DNA of 64,000 nt from Alphaproteobacteria bacterium (GTDB lineage Bacteria; Pseudomonadota; Alphaproteobacteria; Thalassobaculales; Thalassobaculaceae), in NCBI GenBank assembly GCA_022822665.1, contig JAJEAR010000065.1, forward strand, positions 62,001-126,000, read 5' to 3'. Position numbers and translations under genes: made by a program. Positions 17,933-28,205 of the stretch are shown piece by piece; position 1 is the first letter of the stretch; each line of letters begins with the position of its first letter. A model generated the notes under the pieces. The model was given only the letters and a program-made list of their open reading frames with translations, was not told the origin of the DNA and did no database searches.

Positions 17933-18216
17933 ATGACCGACAATCGGGAATTTGAACACAACAAGGCTTCGGGGGCCATCCGGACCGAAGGGCTGCGCGA
18001 GATCTTCGAATACCGGGATCCTGGTATCAAGGCGGCAATCAGGGGCGACCATATCGCCCGCATCGTCAAGGCGGACGGCAGGAAATGAAGGACGACGTGC
18101 AGCACTGGCATGTCCATGACCGCACCTTCCGGTTCGTCATGGTGCTGAACGGCGGGGCCGCCACACGCGCACGGCGCGCCGGGAGCGCGACCGCTCCCGC
18201 CTGCAGGCCGGAGTGA
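17933..18216 (+). pseudogene. Truncated, frameshifted cupin-like gene
   Basis: From ATG 17933, preceded by GGAGG, the frame reads DNREFEHNKASGAIRTEGL and stops after AAA at 18086-18088. In the next frame, an overlapping ATG begins KDDVQHWHVHDRTFRFVMVLNG, which is the cupin motif 1 (HxH). Joining needs one extra A in an AAA run. After VLNG the sequence becomes low-complexity Ala/Arg and stops at 18214-18216, so motif 2 is missing. The gene therefore looks like a broken remnant, probably of a cupin found near sulfur- or dioxygenase-type gene sets. Confidence 0.65.
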
Positions 18217-18361
18217 GACCCGGGAAGACAGTGATGCATCCGCGCTCCCGGGACCGCCCGGCTCCCGGCCACCCGCGTTGCCGGGCGCCGGGCGTGCCAG
18301 ACCATCAGCGTGACGCGAAGGTTCTGCGCATCGAGACAGCCGGTGGGCGCACGCAGCCCCG

Positions 18362-18514
18362 TCACGTGGTGTCGATGTCGTCCTCATCGAGGATTCTCTC
18401 GGCCGCGCCCCTGGGATCGGCGAACTGCCCGGTACGCAGCGCCCAGATGAATGCCCCCAGTCCGAGCAGGCCGAGCAGCAGCGCCACGGGAACCAGCAGC
18501 AGCAGGACATCCAT
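18362..18514 (-). CDS. ccoS: cbb3 oxidase assembly protein CcoS/FixS
   Basis: 50 aa. One N-terminal membrane helix (LLLLVPVALLLGLLGLGAFIWALRTGQF) followed by a short cytoplasmic part, DPRGAAERILDEDDIDTT, which matches the CcoS pattern with the conserved FDDP/EGAAERIL region. CcoS is needed for haem and copper insertion in cbb3 oxidase. The ATG overlaps the ccoI stop by one base, so translation is coupled. Last gene of the eight-gene oxidase locus and unusually short, easy to miss. Confidence 0.92.
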   Translation of the reverse strand: MDVLLLLVPVALLLGLLGLGAFIWALRTGQFADPRGAAERILDEDDIDTT

Positions 18515-20694
18515 CACCCGGTCCCGGCGCTGCGCGCGAGCCTGAGCGCATTGGCGGTCACCAGCACCGAGGAGAGCGACATGGCGAGTGCCGCCACCAG
18601 CGGGGTCGCAAGCCCGGCAACCGCAACCGGAACCGCAATCAGGTTGTAGAGTGCCGCCAGTGCCAGGTTCTGGCGCATGAGGCTGCGCGCCCGGCGCGCG
18701 CAGTCGACCGCCGAGGCGACAGCGCCGAGCGAGTCGCCCAGGTAGACCAGGTCCGCAGCGGTGCGACCGACATCGCAGGCGCCCGAAGGCGCCATCGAGG
18801 CGTGCGCGGCTCCCAGCGCCGGTCCGTCGTTCAGTCCGTCACCGACCATCAGGACCCGCTCGCCGGCGGCCTGCAGTTCCCCGAGCCGCGCGTTCTTGGC
18901 CCCCGGCGGCACCTCGCCGCGCCACTGCTCGACACCGGCGGCCGCGGCCACGGCCGCAACCCGTTCCGACCGGTCGCCCGAGAGGATCTCGACCCCGAGG
19001 CCGAGCCCGGAAAGCGCGCGCACCGTGCCGGCAACCTCCGGGCGCAGCACCTCCTCGAACGCGAATCCGGCCAGCACCTCGCCGTCACGGCCCAGCACCA
19101 TGTCGCCGTCAGACCGGCCGGCCCAGCCCGCGCGCCCGAGCCGGAAGCACCGTCCGTCGACCCTGTACTCCAGCCCGTCGCCGACGTGTTCGATCACGCC
19201 ATCGCACTCATCGGGTGTGATCGCGCGGGCATCCGCGAGTGCGCGGATCGCCCGCGCCTTCGGGTGCGAACTCGCACCCGCCATTCCGGCCGCGCGCGCA
19301 AGTGCTGCCGTTTCGATGCACCCGCCATCGGCAACCCGGGCCTCGCCGGTGGTGATGGTCCCGGTCTTGTCCAGCACCACGTGGGTGACCGCCGCCAGCC
19401 GCTCGAGAGCGGCGCCGTCCTTGAGCAGGATCCGGGCGGCAAACAGCCGGCCCGCCGCCACGACGTGCACCATCGGCACCGCGAGAGCCAGCGCGCAGGG
19501 ACACGTGATGATCAGGACCGCAACCGCGATCCTGGCCGCGTGCCACGCATCGCCCGATGCCGCCCACCAGCCGAGAAAGGCGAGGACGGCAACCGCGTGC
19601 ACTGCCGGCACGTAGACCTCGGCCGCCCGGTCCGAAAGCGCGCGGTAACCGGCCCGGGCGCCCTCCGCCGCCTCCATCAGCCGGGTGACCGAGGCCACGA
19701 AACTCTCGGATGCCGGCCTGGTTGCCCGCATGCGGAACCCGTCACCGAGGTTCAGCATGCCGGCGCTGAGTTCGTCCCCGGTGCGCAGTGTGATCGGCGC
19801 CGACTCGCCGGTGACGATCGCCGCGTCGACCAGCCCCGGTCCGTCGAGAACCTCGCCGTCGACCGCGATCCGGTCGCCCGGGCGCACCAGCAGCACCTCG
19901 CCCGCGCTCACCTGCGCAACGTCGACATCGCGGACACTCCCGTCGGCTGCCACGCGCAGGGCATGTCGTGGCGCCAGCCGCGACAGCAGCGTCGCGGCAC
20001 CGCGGGCGCGCCGGCGCATCAGGTGGTCGAGGGTGCGCCCGATCAGCAGGAAGAACAGCAGCCCGACCGCGGCATCGAAATACGCGTGCGGACCTCCCCG
20101 GGCGGTTTCCACCAGCGACAGGGCCACGGCGAGGATCACCGCGAGCGAAATCGGAACATCCATGGTCAGGCGCCGGACCGCGAGCGCCGCCAGCGCACCC
20201 GAGAAGAACGGCCTGCCGGCCACCGCGACGGCCGGGATGGCGATCAGAGCCGAGAGCCAGTGAAACAGGTCGCGGGTACTGGCATCGGCGCCGGACCAGA
20301 CCGCGATCGACATCAGCATGATGTTGCCGGCGGCGAATCCGGCAACCGCAAGCGACAGCAACAGCCGGCGATACCGCGCGTCGTCTCCCGCCGCCTCGCG
20401 ATCCGGGTCGGGGATATGGGCCTCGAACCCGAGCGTGCGCAGCGCCGAGAGCATCGCGGCTGCCGTGGTCACCCCCTCGCGCCAGACCACGCGCACGCGC
20501 CGGAGCGTCAGGTTGACCCGGACCTCGACCACTCCCGGCGCCGCGGCAAGACCGGTCTCGATCGTGCGCATGCAGGCGCCGCAGTGCATGCCGGGAACCG
20601 AGAGCACCAGTTCGCAGCGTCCGCCCCGGCGCCGTACGGCGGTGTCCGCATTGCGGGCATCGAGGTCGGGGATCGCCGCGTCAGCCCGGAGCAT
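18514..20694 (-). CDS. ccoI: P-type ATPase for copper export/assembly, CcoI/FixI
   Basis: 726 aa from the ATG at 20694; the upstream in-frame extension has no coding look. Visible parts are an N-terminal heavy-metal-associated domain with GMHCGACM, the TGES actuator motif, the transmembrane metal site ITCPCALALA, the phosphorylation loop DKTGTITTG, and the GDGLNDGPAL hinge. This is a P1B ATPase delivering copper for CuB of cbb3 oxidase. It overlaps ccoH by 14 nt and ccoS by 3 nt, in the canonical ccoGHIS order. Confidence 0.95.
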   Translation of the reverse strand: MLRADAAIPDLDARNADTAVRRRGGRCELVLSVPGMHCGACMRTIETGLAAAPGVVEVRVNLTLRRVRVVWREGVTTAAAMLSALRTLGFEAHIPDPDREAAGDDARYRRLLLSLAVAGFAAGNIMLMSIAVWSGADASTRDLFHWLSALIAIPAVAVAGRPFFSGALAALAVRRLTMDVPISLAVILAVALSLVETARGGPHAYFDAAVGLLFFLLIGRTLDHLMRRRARGAATLLSRLAPRHALRVAADGSVRDVDVAQVSAGEVLLVRPGDRIAVDGEVLDGPGLVDAAIVTGESAPITLRTGDELSAGMLNLGDGFRMRATRPASESFVASVTRLMEAAEGARAGYRALSDRAAEVYVPAVHAVAVLAFLGWWAASGDAWHAARIAVAVLIITCPCALALAVPMVHVVAAGRLFAARILLKDGAALERLAAVTHVVLDKTGTITTGEARVADGGCIETAALARAAGMAGASSHPKARAIRALADARAITPDECDGVIEHVGDGLEYRVDGRCFRLGRAGWAGRSDGDMVLGRDGEVLAGFAFEEVLRPEVAGTVRALSGLGLGVEILSGDRSERVAAVAAAAGVEQWRGEVPPGAKNARLGELQAAGERVLMVGDGLNDGPALGAAHASMAPSGACDVGRTAADLVYLGDSLGAVASAVDCARRARSLMRQNLALAALYNLIAVPVAVAGLATPLVAALAMSLSSVLVTANALRLARSAGTG

Positions 20695-21148
20695 CGACGC
20701 TGATCCGCTGCTCAAGCCTGAATCGGGTTCCGTCAGCGGTGACCGCATCCACACGCACGTTCCACACGCCTGGCCCCGGTGGCGGCCCGAACACGCCGCG
20801 GCCGCCATCGATGCGCATCTGCCCGCCGGTATCCTCCCCGGTCCCGACCGGGCGTTCCAGGCGCAGGGCGGCCGCACCCAACGGGACCGGTGTGCCGTCC
20901 CGGTCGGTCAGGGTGAAGTCGAGGCCGGTTGCCGAGACCCGAAGCGTGGCGTCCCATCCGAGCGCCTGCTGCTCTGCCGCCTCGCGCAGCACCGCGTTGT
21001 AGCGCTGGCTCGCGACATAGCTGTCGGGCACAACCAGCCCGGTCCAGGTTCCGGTCGCAACCAGCGCGAAGACCAGGTTCGCGGCACACACCACCGCGAA
21101 GAACAGCCCGAACATCCAGGCGACGTGGCGGCCGGTGAGCCGGGTCAC
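20681..21148 (-). CDS. ccoH: cbb3 oxidase accessory protein CcoH/FixH
   Basis: 155 aa. An N-terminal membrane helix (FGLFFAVVCAANLVFALVAT) precedes a periplasmic beta-rich domain. A conserved FixH-like feature is YVASQRYNAVLREAAEQQALGW just after the helix. It works with CcoI and CcoG in maturation or stability of cbb3 oxidase. Its start overlaps the ccoG stop by 4 nt. Length is in the normal range for FixH. Confidence 0.9.
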   Translation of the reverse strand: MTRLTGRHVAWMFGLFFAVVCAANLVFALVATGTWTGLVVPDSYVASQRYNAVLREAAEQQALGWDATLRVSATGLDFTLTDRDGTPVPLGAAALRLERPVGTGEDTGGQMRIDGGRGVFGPPPGPGVWNVRVDAVTADGTRFRLEQRISVDAPG

Positions 21149-22701
21149 CCGCTGTCTCTCCCCGGGCTTTCGAACACGGCTTCCCGCGCCGCGACCTCGC
21201 CGTCATCGTGCGCCTCGGCGAGGAAGTGGAAGCCGGCGTGCGAGCCGGGAAGATCGGCACGCGGGAGATGGACATAGACCTTCGCCGTCTTCAGCGCGTC
21301 CGGCGCGGCCGAGAAGGTGAGCGACGGCGACGGCTCCCCGGTCGCCCCCGCCAGTCGAAGCCGCGCACCCGGCAGGCCCTCGATCGTGAGCGTGACCTCG
21401 CGCGGCTCGGTCTGCATGTTCAGGACCTTGATGGTGTAGCCGTTGCGGATCGACCCGTCGGTCAGCCGCACGAAGAGCGGATTGCGGTCGTGGACCACGT
21501 GGAGTTCGAGCCGGTCGCGGGTGGCCAGCAGGCCGAGCATGACGATCCCGATCGCACACCACACACCCGCGTAGCCAAGCGTGCGCGGGCGCAGCACGAT
21601 GCGCCACGAGAACCGGCGGACCCCGTCCGCCAGGCCCCCGTCCGGCGCCCGGGTGCGGCCCGGATCGATCTCGCCGTCCGGCCCGCACGCCAGCGCCATG
21701 TTAGCGTTGTAGTCGCTCAGCGTTGCATAGGAGATCAGCCCCCCGGGCCGGCCGATCCGTTCCATCACTCCGTTGCAGGCATCGATGCACAGCGCGCAGG
21801 TAATGCACTCGAACTGCTGGCCGTCCCGGATGTCGATCCCCATGGGGCAGACCGCGACACAGGCATTGCAGTCGACGCAGTCCCCGCGCGGGCCGTCATC
21901 CTCCTGGCTGCGCCGCAGGTGGCGGCCACGCGGTTCACCACGCCAGTCGTTGTAGGAGACGGTGAGGGAGTTCTCGTCCAGCATGGCTCCCTGGATCCGC
22001 GGCCACGGGCACATGTAGATGCAGACCTGCTCGCGCAGCAGGCCGCCCAGCACGTAGGTGGTCGCGGTCAGCACCGCGATGGTCGCGTAGGCAATCCCCG
22101 GGGCCTCGCCGCGGACAAGGTCTACGGCCAGCCGCGGCGCGTCGGCGAAGTAGAAGATCCAGGCGCCGCCGGTTGCGACCGCGATCAGCAGCCACACCGC
22201 GTGCTTGGCACCGCGCCGGCGCAGCTTGTTTGCCGACCACGGCGCCGCGTCGAGCCTGACGCGGGCGTTCCGGTCACCCTCGAAGTACCGCTCGATCACC
22301 AGGAAAAGGTCGACCCAGACGGTCTGGGGACAGGCGTAGCCGCACCAGGCGCGGCCCACCGTCGAGGTGACCAGGAACAGCCCGATGCCGGCCATGATCA
22401 GCAGGCCGGCCACGTAGTAGAACTCGTGCGGCCAGATCTCGATGAAGAAGAAGAAGAAACGCCGGTTGGCAAGGTCGATCAGGACCGCCTGGTCCGACAC
22501 GTGCGGGCCCCGGTCCCAGCGCAGCCACGGCGTGACGTAGTAGATGGCGAGCGTGACCGCCATGATCCACCACTTCAGCCGGCGGAAGGCCCCGCGAACG
22601 CGCTTGGGATGGATTCGGGTCCGCGGCGCATAAAGCGGGCCCTTGCGGTGATGCTCGACCGCGGAAACATCGTGAAGCTCGGGCTCGCCTGCCTGGGTCA
22701 T
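21145..22701 (-). CDS. ccoG: Polyferredoxin-like cbb3 assembly protein CcoG/FixG
   Basis: 518 aa. Several transmembrane segments in the N-terminal half (for example IYYVTPWLRW and ILLIAGIGLFLV-type stretches) are followed by two [4Fe-4S] motifs, CVDCNACVAVCP near residue 267 and CITCALCIDACN near 300, then an Ig-like C-terminal region. GYACPQTVWVDLF and the CMCPWPRIQ-like CPWPR segment are FixG signatures. It reduces copper(II) during cbb3 maturation in studied bacteria. ccoG is 12 nt downstream of ccoP. Confidence 0.95.
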   Translation of the reverse strand: MTQAGEPELHDVSAVEHHRKGPLYAPRTRIHPKRVRGAFRRLKWWIMAVTLAIYYVTPWLRWDRGPHVSDQAVLIDLANRRFFFFFIEIWPHEFYYVAGLLIMAGIGLFLVTSTVGRAWCGYACPQTVWVDLFLVIERYFEGDRNARVRLDAAPWSANKLRRRGAKHAVWLLIAVATGGAWIFYFADAPRLAVDLVRGEAPGIAYATIAVLTATTYVLGGLLREQVCIYMCPWPRIQGAMLDENSLTVSYNDWRGEPRGRHLRRSQEDDGPRGDCVDCNACVAVCPMGIDIRDGQQFECITCALCIDACNGVMERIGRPGGLISYATLSDYNANMALACGPDGEIDPGRTRAPDGGLADGVRRFSWRIVLRPRTLGYAGVWCAIGIVMLGLLATRDRLELHVVHDRNPLFVRLTDGSIRNGYTIKVLNMQTEPREVTLTIEGLPGARLRLAGATGEPSPSLTFSAAPDALKTAKVYVHLPRADLPGSHAGFHFLAEAHDDGEVAAREAVFESPGRDSG

Positions 22702-22713
22702 CGCACTGCCGTG

Positions 22714-23559
22714 CTATTCGCCCCCGCCGAGGCTGTGAACATAGAGCGTGAGCTGCTTGACCACGGTGTCACCGAGCCGCGCGCCCCAGGCCGGCATGAC
22801 ACCGTGCGACGGCTGCCTGACCTGCGCCATGATCGAGTCGGGATCCGAGCCGTAGAGCCAGATGGCGTCGGCAAGCGCCGGGGCGCCGAGGTCACGCATG
22901 CCCTCCCCGCCCTCGCCGTGGCAGACCGCGCACTGCTCGGCGTAGATTTCACCGCCGAGGCCGGCATCGCCGGTGACCGGCTCGCGGCCACCGAGTGCGA
23001 GAAGGTGGGCGGTCACGTCTCGGATGTCCGCGGCCTCGAGGATCCCGTCGGTTCCGAAGGCCGGCATCTCCGAGAACCTGGTATCGTCGTTGGCCTCGTC
23101 CCGGACGCCGGCGCTGATCGTCTGGTGGATCTCCTCGAGCGATCCTCCCCAGATCCAGTCGTCATCGTTCAGGTTCGGATATCCGGCGGATCCGACCGCG
23201 CCCGATCCGTGGCACTGGGAGCAGTGAACCCTGAAGGCGGCGGCCCCGCCGGCGATGGCGAACTGCGCCAGTTCCTCGTCGCCGCGGATGGTCGCCAGAT
23301 CGGAGCTGGCGATCCGCTCGATGATCTCGCGGCGCTCGTCAGCAACCCTGGCCATGGTCTGTTCGAGTTCGCCGCGGCTCGAGTAGCCGAGCAGCCCGGC
23401 GGTATTGCCGGTCACGAGCGGTATCGCCGGATAGGCGATGCAGTATCCGATGCCCCACAGGACGGTGAGGTAGAAGGTCCACAGCCACCACCGCGGAAGC
23501 GGCGTGTTGAGCTCGCGGATGCCGTCCCATTCGTGGCCGGTTGTCTCCTGCTCACTCAT
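22714..23559 (-). CDS. ccoP: cbb3 oxidase dihaem cytochrome c subunit CcoP
   Basis: 281 aa. A short N-terminal hydrophobic segment (WWLWTFYLTVLWGIGYCIAY) precedes two cytochrome c domains with CSQCH (about residue 136) and CAVCH (about 222). GELEQTMARVADERREII after the helix is typical of CcoP. Two haem c groups relay electrons to CcoO and the catalytic centre. Its start lies inside the last codons of ccoQ (8-nt overlap). Length and motif order are complete. Confidence 0.96.
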   Translation of the reverse strand: MSEQETTGHEWDGIRELNTPLPRWWLWTFYLTVLWGIGYCIAYPAIPLVTGNTAGLLGYSSRGELEQTMARVADERREIIERIASSDLATIRGDEELAQFAIAGGAAAFRVHCSQCHGSGAVGSAGYPNLNDDDWIWGGSLEEIHQTISAGVRDEANDDTRFSEMPAFGTDGILEAADIRDVTAHLLALGGREPVTGDAGLGGEIYAEQCAVCHGEGGEGMRDLGAPALADAIWLYGSDPDSIMAQVRQPSHGVMPAWGARLGDTVVKQLTLYVHSLGGGE

Positions 23560-23716
23560 CGTCCCGGTCCTCCCGGAACGGAATGAGCGCCGCCTTCTCG
23601 GCAGCAGCGCGTGCGCCGGGACGCAGGCAGGTAAACAGCACCAGTCCGACGAAGGTGATGACCAGGTAGATCAGGCCCCAGCTGCCGGCAAGGTGACGCA
23701 GGGTTTCGTAGTCCAT
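23552..23716 (-). CDS. ccoQ: cbb3 oxidase subunit CcoQ
   Basis: 54 aa, below the size usually scored by automatic gene finders. It starts MDYETLRHLAGSWGLIYLVI, has one membrane helix (LIYLVITFVGLVLFTCLRPG) and ends in an acidic, basic mix. CcoQ stabilises cbb3 oxidase. The gene overlaps ccoP by 8 nt and follows ccoO closely, in the canonical NOQP order. Confidence 0.92.
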   Translation of the reverse strand: MDYETLRHLAGSWGLIYLVITFVGLVLFTCLRPGARAAAEKAALIPFREDRDDE

Positions 23717-23725
23717 CGCCGCCTC

Positions 23726-24460
23726 CTACCGCAGGTTCTCTTCGGGTCGGAACGCCGTGAAATCCACCAGGGTGCCAAGCATCTGCATGTAGGCAACCAG
23801 CGCATCCATCTCGGTTGCACGGCCCGGCTGGCCGTCGAAGTCGCGAATCGTCACCGGGCCGTAGCGTGCGACGAGCCCGTCGGTATCCGCTTCCGGATCG
23901 GCCTGGGCGTACATGTCGGCCACGGCGCTCGCCACCATCTCCTCGCTGTAGGGCACACCGAGTGCCGCCTGCACCTCGAGGTGGCCGGAGATGTGACTGT
24001 CGCGCAGCGCGGTTGCGAGCAGGCTCGGATAGGACGGCATCACCGATTCCGGCACCACCGAGCGCGGCGCGATCATGTGCTGGACGTGCCATTCGTCCGA
24101 GTAGCGCCCGCCGACGCGTGCAAGGTCGGGACCGGTACGCTTCGACCCCCACTGGAACGGTCGGTCGTACATGGATTCGGCCGCGAGCGAGTAGTGCCCG
24201 TAGCGCTCGACCTCGTCACGGAACGGCCTGATCATCTGGCTGTGGCAGACGTAGCAGCCCTCGCGCACATAGATGTTCCGGCCGGCCAGTTCGAGAGGAG
24301 TGTACGGCCGCACGCCCTTCACCTTCTCGATGGTGTTGTCGAGGTAGAACAGCGGTGCGATCTCGACGATACCGCCGACCGACACCACCAGCAGGCTCGC
24401 GACCAGCAGCAGGGTGGCGTTGCGTTCGAGGCTCTTGTGCCGGAAAAGGGACATCATCAC
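23726..24460 (-). CDS. ccoO: cbb3 oxidase monohaem cytochrome c subunit CcoO
   Basis: 244 aa. After an N-terminal membrane anchor ([19 protein letters not shown]), the haem c motif [12 protein letters not shown] is seen near residue 69; [20 protein letters not shown] and MPSYPSLL (axial Met) follow. It brings electrons to the CcoN catalytic site. Three ATGs sit at the start; the first overlaps the ccoN stop region, so coupling is likely. Confidence 0.97.
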   Translation of the reverse strand: MMMSLFRHKSLERNATLLLVASLLVVSVGGIVEIAPLFYLDNTIEKVKGVRPYTPLELAGRNIYVREGCYVCHSQMIRPFRDEVERYGHYSLAAESMYDRPFQWGSKRTGPDLARVGGRYSDEWHVQHMIAPRSVVPESVMPSYPSLLATALRDSHISGHLEVQAALGVPYSEEMVASAVADMYAQADPEADTDGLVARYGPVTIRDFDGQPGRATEMDALVAYMQMLGTLVDFTAFRPEENLR

Positions 24461-26055
24461 GCCTGCCCTCCGGCTGCCGCGGGAACCAGGGGCACCTCGT
24501 CACGGATCCTGCCGCGGGCCGTCATCCACAGGTTCCACGCCATGAGCACGGCGCCGGCGAGGTACAGCACCCCTCCGAGCAGCCGCAGGACGTAGTACGG
24601 GAACATCGCGTCCACGGTCTCGGCAAAGGAGTACACCAGGAAACCCTGGTCATCGTACTCGCGCCACATCAGCCCCTGCTGGATGCCGGAGACCCACATC
24701 ACCGCGGCGTAGACCACGATCCCGACCGTCGCCAGCCAGAAGTGCCAGTTGATCATGCGCAGGCTGTAGAGCCGCTCCCTGCCCCACAGCCGGGGCACCA
24801 GGAAGTACATGGCGGCAAAGCTGATCATCCCCACCCATCCCAGCGCCCCGGAGTGGACATGGCCGATCGTCCAGTCGGTGTAGTGGCTGAGCGAGTTGAC
24901 GGCCTTGATCGACATCACCGGCCCTTCGAAGGTCGCCATGCCGTAGAACGCCAGCGCAAGGACCATCATGCGGATGATCGGATCCGTGCGGATCTTGTCC
25001 CAGGCACCCGAGAGCGTCATCAGGCCGTTGATCATGCCGCCCCACGACGGCATCCACAGCATCACCGAGAACACCATGCCCAGGGTCTGGGCCCAGTCGG
25101 GCAATGCGGTGTAGTGCAGGTGGTGCGGGCCGGCCCAGATGTAGAGGAAGATCAGCGACCAGAAGTGCACGATCGACAGGCGGTACGAATAGACCGGACG
25201 ATCAGCCTGCTTCGGCACGAAGTAGTACATCATGCCGAGGAACCCGGCCGTCAGGAAGAACCCGACCGCGTTGTGCGCGTACCACCACTGGGTCAGCGCG
25301 TCCTGGACCCCGGCGAAGACGATGTAGCTCTTCGCACCGACCAGCGAGACCGGAAGCGCCATGTTGTTGACCACGTGCAACATGGCGACAGTGACGATGA
25401 AGGACAGGTAGAACCAGTTGGCCACGTAAATATGCGGTTCCCTGCGCCTGAACAGGGTGAACAGGAACACCGCGAGATAGGCAACCCAGACCGCGGTCAG
25501 CCACAGGTCGACGTACCACTCCGGCTCGGCGTACTCCTTCGACTGGGTGATCCCGAGCAGGTATCCGGTCGCCGCCAGCACGATGAACAGCTGGTAGCCC
25601 CAGAACACGAACCAGACGAGGTTGCCGAGCGCAAGCCGGGCGCGGCAGGTCCGCTGCACCACGTAGAAGCTCGTGCACAGCAGCGCGTTGCCGCCGAAGG
25701 CGAAGATCACCGCCGAGGTATGCAGCGGCCGCAGGCGTCCGAAGGTAAACCACGGGTCGACGTTGAGTTGGGGCCAGGCCAGCTGGGCGGCGATGACCAC
25801 CCCGACCAGCAGTCCCGCGAGGCCCCAGAACACCGTCGCGATGACGCCCCACCGCACCACGTCGTCCTGGTAGCCGGTCGCCTCGGGGGCGGGCGCAAAC
25901 CGTACCTGGCGCAGCATCACGACGGTGGCGGCGGCGAAACAGACGGCAATAATCCAGGCGTGCGCCCGGAATTCGGGCTCGACACCCTTCGCCGCGGCGA
26001 TCACCGCCAGCAGCGCGGCAAATCCGGTCACACCGATCCAGAAGGCACTTCGCAT
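24457..26055 (-). CDS. ccoN: cbb3 oxidase catalytic subunit CcoN
   Basis: 532 aa from ATG 26055, chosen because an upstream extension lacks coding character. The haem-copper oxidase core is intact, with the [15 protein letters not shown] segment (first His ligands), the [15 protein letters not shown] histidine pair for CuB, and the C-terminal [15 protein letters not shown] block containing the haem b3 ligand. About 12 or more membrane helices are visible. It reduces oxygen at high affinity under microaerobic conditions. No FNR/FixK-type TTGAT-N4-ATCAA box was found upstream by eye. Confidence 0.97.
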   Translation of the reverse strand: MRSAFWIGVTGFAALLAVIAAAKGVEPEFRAHAWIIAVCFAAATVVMLRQVRFAPAPEATGYQDDVVRWGVIATVFWGLAGLLVGVVIAAQLAWPQLNVDPWFTFGRLRPLHTSAVIFAFGGNALLCTSFYVVQRTCRARLALGNLVWFVFWGYQLFIVLAATGYLLGITQSKEYAEPEWYVDLWLTAVWVAYLAVFLFTLFRRREPHIYVANWFYLSFIVTVAMLHVVNNMALPVSLVGAKSYIVFAGVQDALTQWWYAHNAVGFFLTAGFLGMMYYFVPKQADRPVYSYRLSIVHFWSLIFLYIWAGPHHLHYTALPDWAQTLGMVFSVMLWMPSWGGMINGLMTLSGAWDKIRTDPIIRMMVLALAFYGMATFEGPVMSIKAVNSLSHYTDWTIGHVHSGALGWVGMISFAAMYFLVPRLWGRERLYSLRMINWHFWLATVGIVVYAAVMWVSGIQQGLMWREYDDQGFLVYSFAETVDAMFPYYVLRLLGGVLYLAGAVLMAWNLWMTARGRIRDEVPLVPAAAGGQA

Positions 26056-26779
26056 GTCCGTTCCCGTCCAGCTTGTCCGGCACCGGGCCCCGACGTGCCG
26101 GGATGGCGTGAGTATCCGGCCATGCCCGGCGGAATACAAGCGCTCCCACGAACACGTGCCAAGGTCCCCGAAGCCCTGCTACGCGCATTCCGGCGCGGCT
26201 TTCCGCGACCCGCCTGGCTCGCCGTGTTGACGGATGGTTTGCCGCCCCGCCAGCAGCCTCTCCACGGTTTCGGGCGCGCCTGTCGACGCAGCGACTTCCG
26301 GAGCAGTAGCCGTGGCCGCGAGCGCAGGGCCGGTACAGGCACCACCGTCCCGCCTCTCAAGTCCGTCTTCCCGCAAGCGGGACAAGACCGGTCGTGCATG
26401 GTGATCTGTCCTGTCCGGCATGGCTGGTCCCGGAACCGACCCGTTGGGGCCGTGCTGCGGATTCCTTGTACGAGAAGGGTCGGCAACCTGTTGCCCCGTT
26501 TTCCGACACGACCCTGGCTGCTGCGCGGGTGCCGCATGGGTCTGGCCGAACCGGACGACGATCAGTCCCCCCGGCTCCGGGCTTGCCTGAACCGTGCACC
26601 GCTCTCCGGCACATCAGGGTAGCATGGTCCCCGGGCTGGTCGTGGCAGTCGCGAGTTTCGGGGCGCCACGCCAGACTGCGATCCGGGCGGCCAGGCCGGG
26701 CAAGACGACGACCGGCTCTCCAGCCCCACAGGTTCCTGCTATACTGGAACTCTTCCGTGGGGCGCCCGGGAGGAGGACC
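26056..26779. other. Intergenic region upstream of ccoN and the MNT/HEPN repeat
   Basis: About 720 nt with no clear gene. The right part (from about 26590) belongs to the first copy of the tandem duplication. The left part holds only short frames without motifs. The ccoN promoter must lie here but I could not pick it out. Confidence 0.5.
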
Positions 26780-27947
26780 ATGTCACCTGTCATCACCGAA
26801 CGGGAACTGGCCGCCGCCTGCCGGGAGACCCTGCGCCAGTGGCCGCAGGCCCGGGCCGCGGTGCTGTTCGGTTCCCGGGCGCGCGGAACGGCACACCCGG
26901 GCAGCGACTGGGACGTCGCATTCGTGCTCGAGGGCGGCGAGCTACGCCATCCGCGCCCGGCACGGTCGGTGTTTCCGCGATCGGAGCTGCCGGCCGATCT
27001 GCCGCAGGTCGATGTCTGGGCCCTCTCGGAGGACGACCTGCGCCGAAACGCCCGCGCCCTTGGCACCCTGCCCTATGTCGTCTGCCGGGACGGCAGGGTA
27101 CTTGCTGGCAAGTGGAACAGGCCGGATCCGGCGCAGATGGAGCGGGAGGCTGCCGTGAATCCCGAAGACTGGGCCAGAAGGATGGAGCAGGTGGTGCAGA
27201 AGATCGATGCCTCCATCACGCAGATTGGAAGGCTCGTGGAGCGGTCAGGGTGGGCTGGCAGCGGTGCGTATTGTGGCGCACTTCTTGAGGCCGCCGCCGA
27301 CGGTGCAGAGCTCCTGGTCAAGGCGGCGATGGAGCGGCGCGGTGTGCCCGCCGACCGGAGCCATGACATTGCCGGACTGGCCGCCGGGTTCGGTGCGCAG
27401 CGCCCGGACGAGAGCGCACTGGCACAACGGATGGCTGCCCTGAACGGCGACAGCCGTGCGCACCATACGGCGATGTACGAGTTTCAGCCGCCCGAACCGC
27501 CGGATGTGAGGGCCGCCCTCAGGCGTGTTGCCGGGACACTCGATCTCTGGGCGTCCGAGATCGAAAAACGGGACGATCGCATGGCAGGGCAGGTCACAGG
27601 GCTGGCGCGGATCGCGGCCATTGACATGGCTGTGTGGCCCAATCACATCGGCACACCGGTCACGCCCAAGGCGGACGAGGGTCATCCGGCGCAACCTACC
27701 GCGGAAGCGGCGCTCGAGGGCCGGGCGGAACTCGGCGCGGCGATTGTCTCGTTCCGGGACCGCATGGGGCGGGTGGCGAATGGCCGGGCGCCCGGCGAGG
27801 ACCCGTCAAGCCCTCCACCGTCTGACTGACCGGCTGCTGGCAAGCGCCGACCGGACTGTTTTCAGGTGGGCACAAATAATCAACCTGGCGGAACTCCGGC
27901 CGGGAACGATCCCCTCTCAGCGGATCCCGCGCTGATCCCGCGGCAGG
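26590..27947 (+). repeat. Tandem duplication, unit 1 (MNT-HEPN module)
   Basis: The leader (from about ACCGCTCTCCGGCACATC), the nucleotidyltransferase and HEPN coding sequence and the 3' flank (to about GCGGATCCCGCGCTGATCCC) all match unit 2 at 28024-29367 in the same order with moderate divergence. Substitutions and small indels between units indicate an old duplication. The 376 nt between the two coding regions (27830-28205) is the 3' flank of unit 1 and the leader of unit 2, with no gene seen. Confidence 0.8.
26780..27829 (+). CDS. Fused minimal nucleotidyltransferase-HEPN protein
   Basis: 349 aa with a GGAGGA site in front of the ATG. Residues 1-150 are a minimal nucleotidyltransferase: AVLFGSRARGTAHP and GSDWDVAFVL give the GS and DxD motifs (D43, D45), and LPQVDVWAL gives the third acidic residue near 78. 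Residues about 165-265 match a HEPN domain with RSHDIAGLAAGF and the GDSRAHHTAMYEF end. The two domains are separate proteins in most such systems, where the nucleotidyltransferase modifies and inhibits a HEPN ribonuclease; here they are one chain. No RX4-6H signature is seen. Confidence 0.8.
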   Translation: MSPVITERELAAACRETLRQWPQARAAVLFGSRARGTAHPGSDWDVAFVLEGGELRHPRPARSVFPRSELPADLPQVDVWALSEDDLRRNARALGTLPYVVCRDGRVLAGKWNRPDPAQMEREAAVNPEDWARRMEQVVQKIDASITQIGRLVERSGWAGSGAYCGALLEAAADGAELLVKAAMERRGVPADRSHDIAGLAAGFGAQRPDESALAQRMAALNGDSRAHHTAMYEFQPPEPPDVRAALRRVAGTLDLWASEIEKRDDRMAGQVTGLARIAAIDMAVWPNHIGTPVTPKADEGHPAQPTAEAALEGRAELGAAIVSFRDRMGRVANGRAPGEDPSSPPPSD

Positions 27948-28205
27948 TCGAGGGGAGGACAGAGTCGTGCCGATGGAGAAAGACGACCTCATCGTCGGGA
28001 ACTCCCGTGTCCGTTGAATGAGACCGCTCTCCGGCACATCGGCAAGCACGGTTCCCCGGGTTGGTCACGGCACTCGCCAGACCCGGGCCCCCACGCCAAA
28101 CTGCGGTCCGGGTGGTCAGGCCGAGCAAGACGACGACCAGTTCTCCAACCCCCACAGGTTCCTGCTATGCTGGAACTCTTCCGTGAGGCGCCCGGGAGGA
28201 GGACC

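Noticed and set aside
18451..26622. Long + strand frames opposite the cco genes
   Set aside because: They are antisense shadows of ccoI, ccoG and ccoN caused by high GC at third positions. They carry no motifs and are rich in Arg, His and Gln.
26056..26779. FNR/FixK box upstream of ccoN
   Set aside because: cbb3 operons often have TTGAT-N4-ATCAA, but no such sequence was found in this region by eye.
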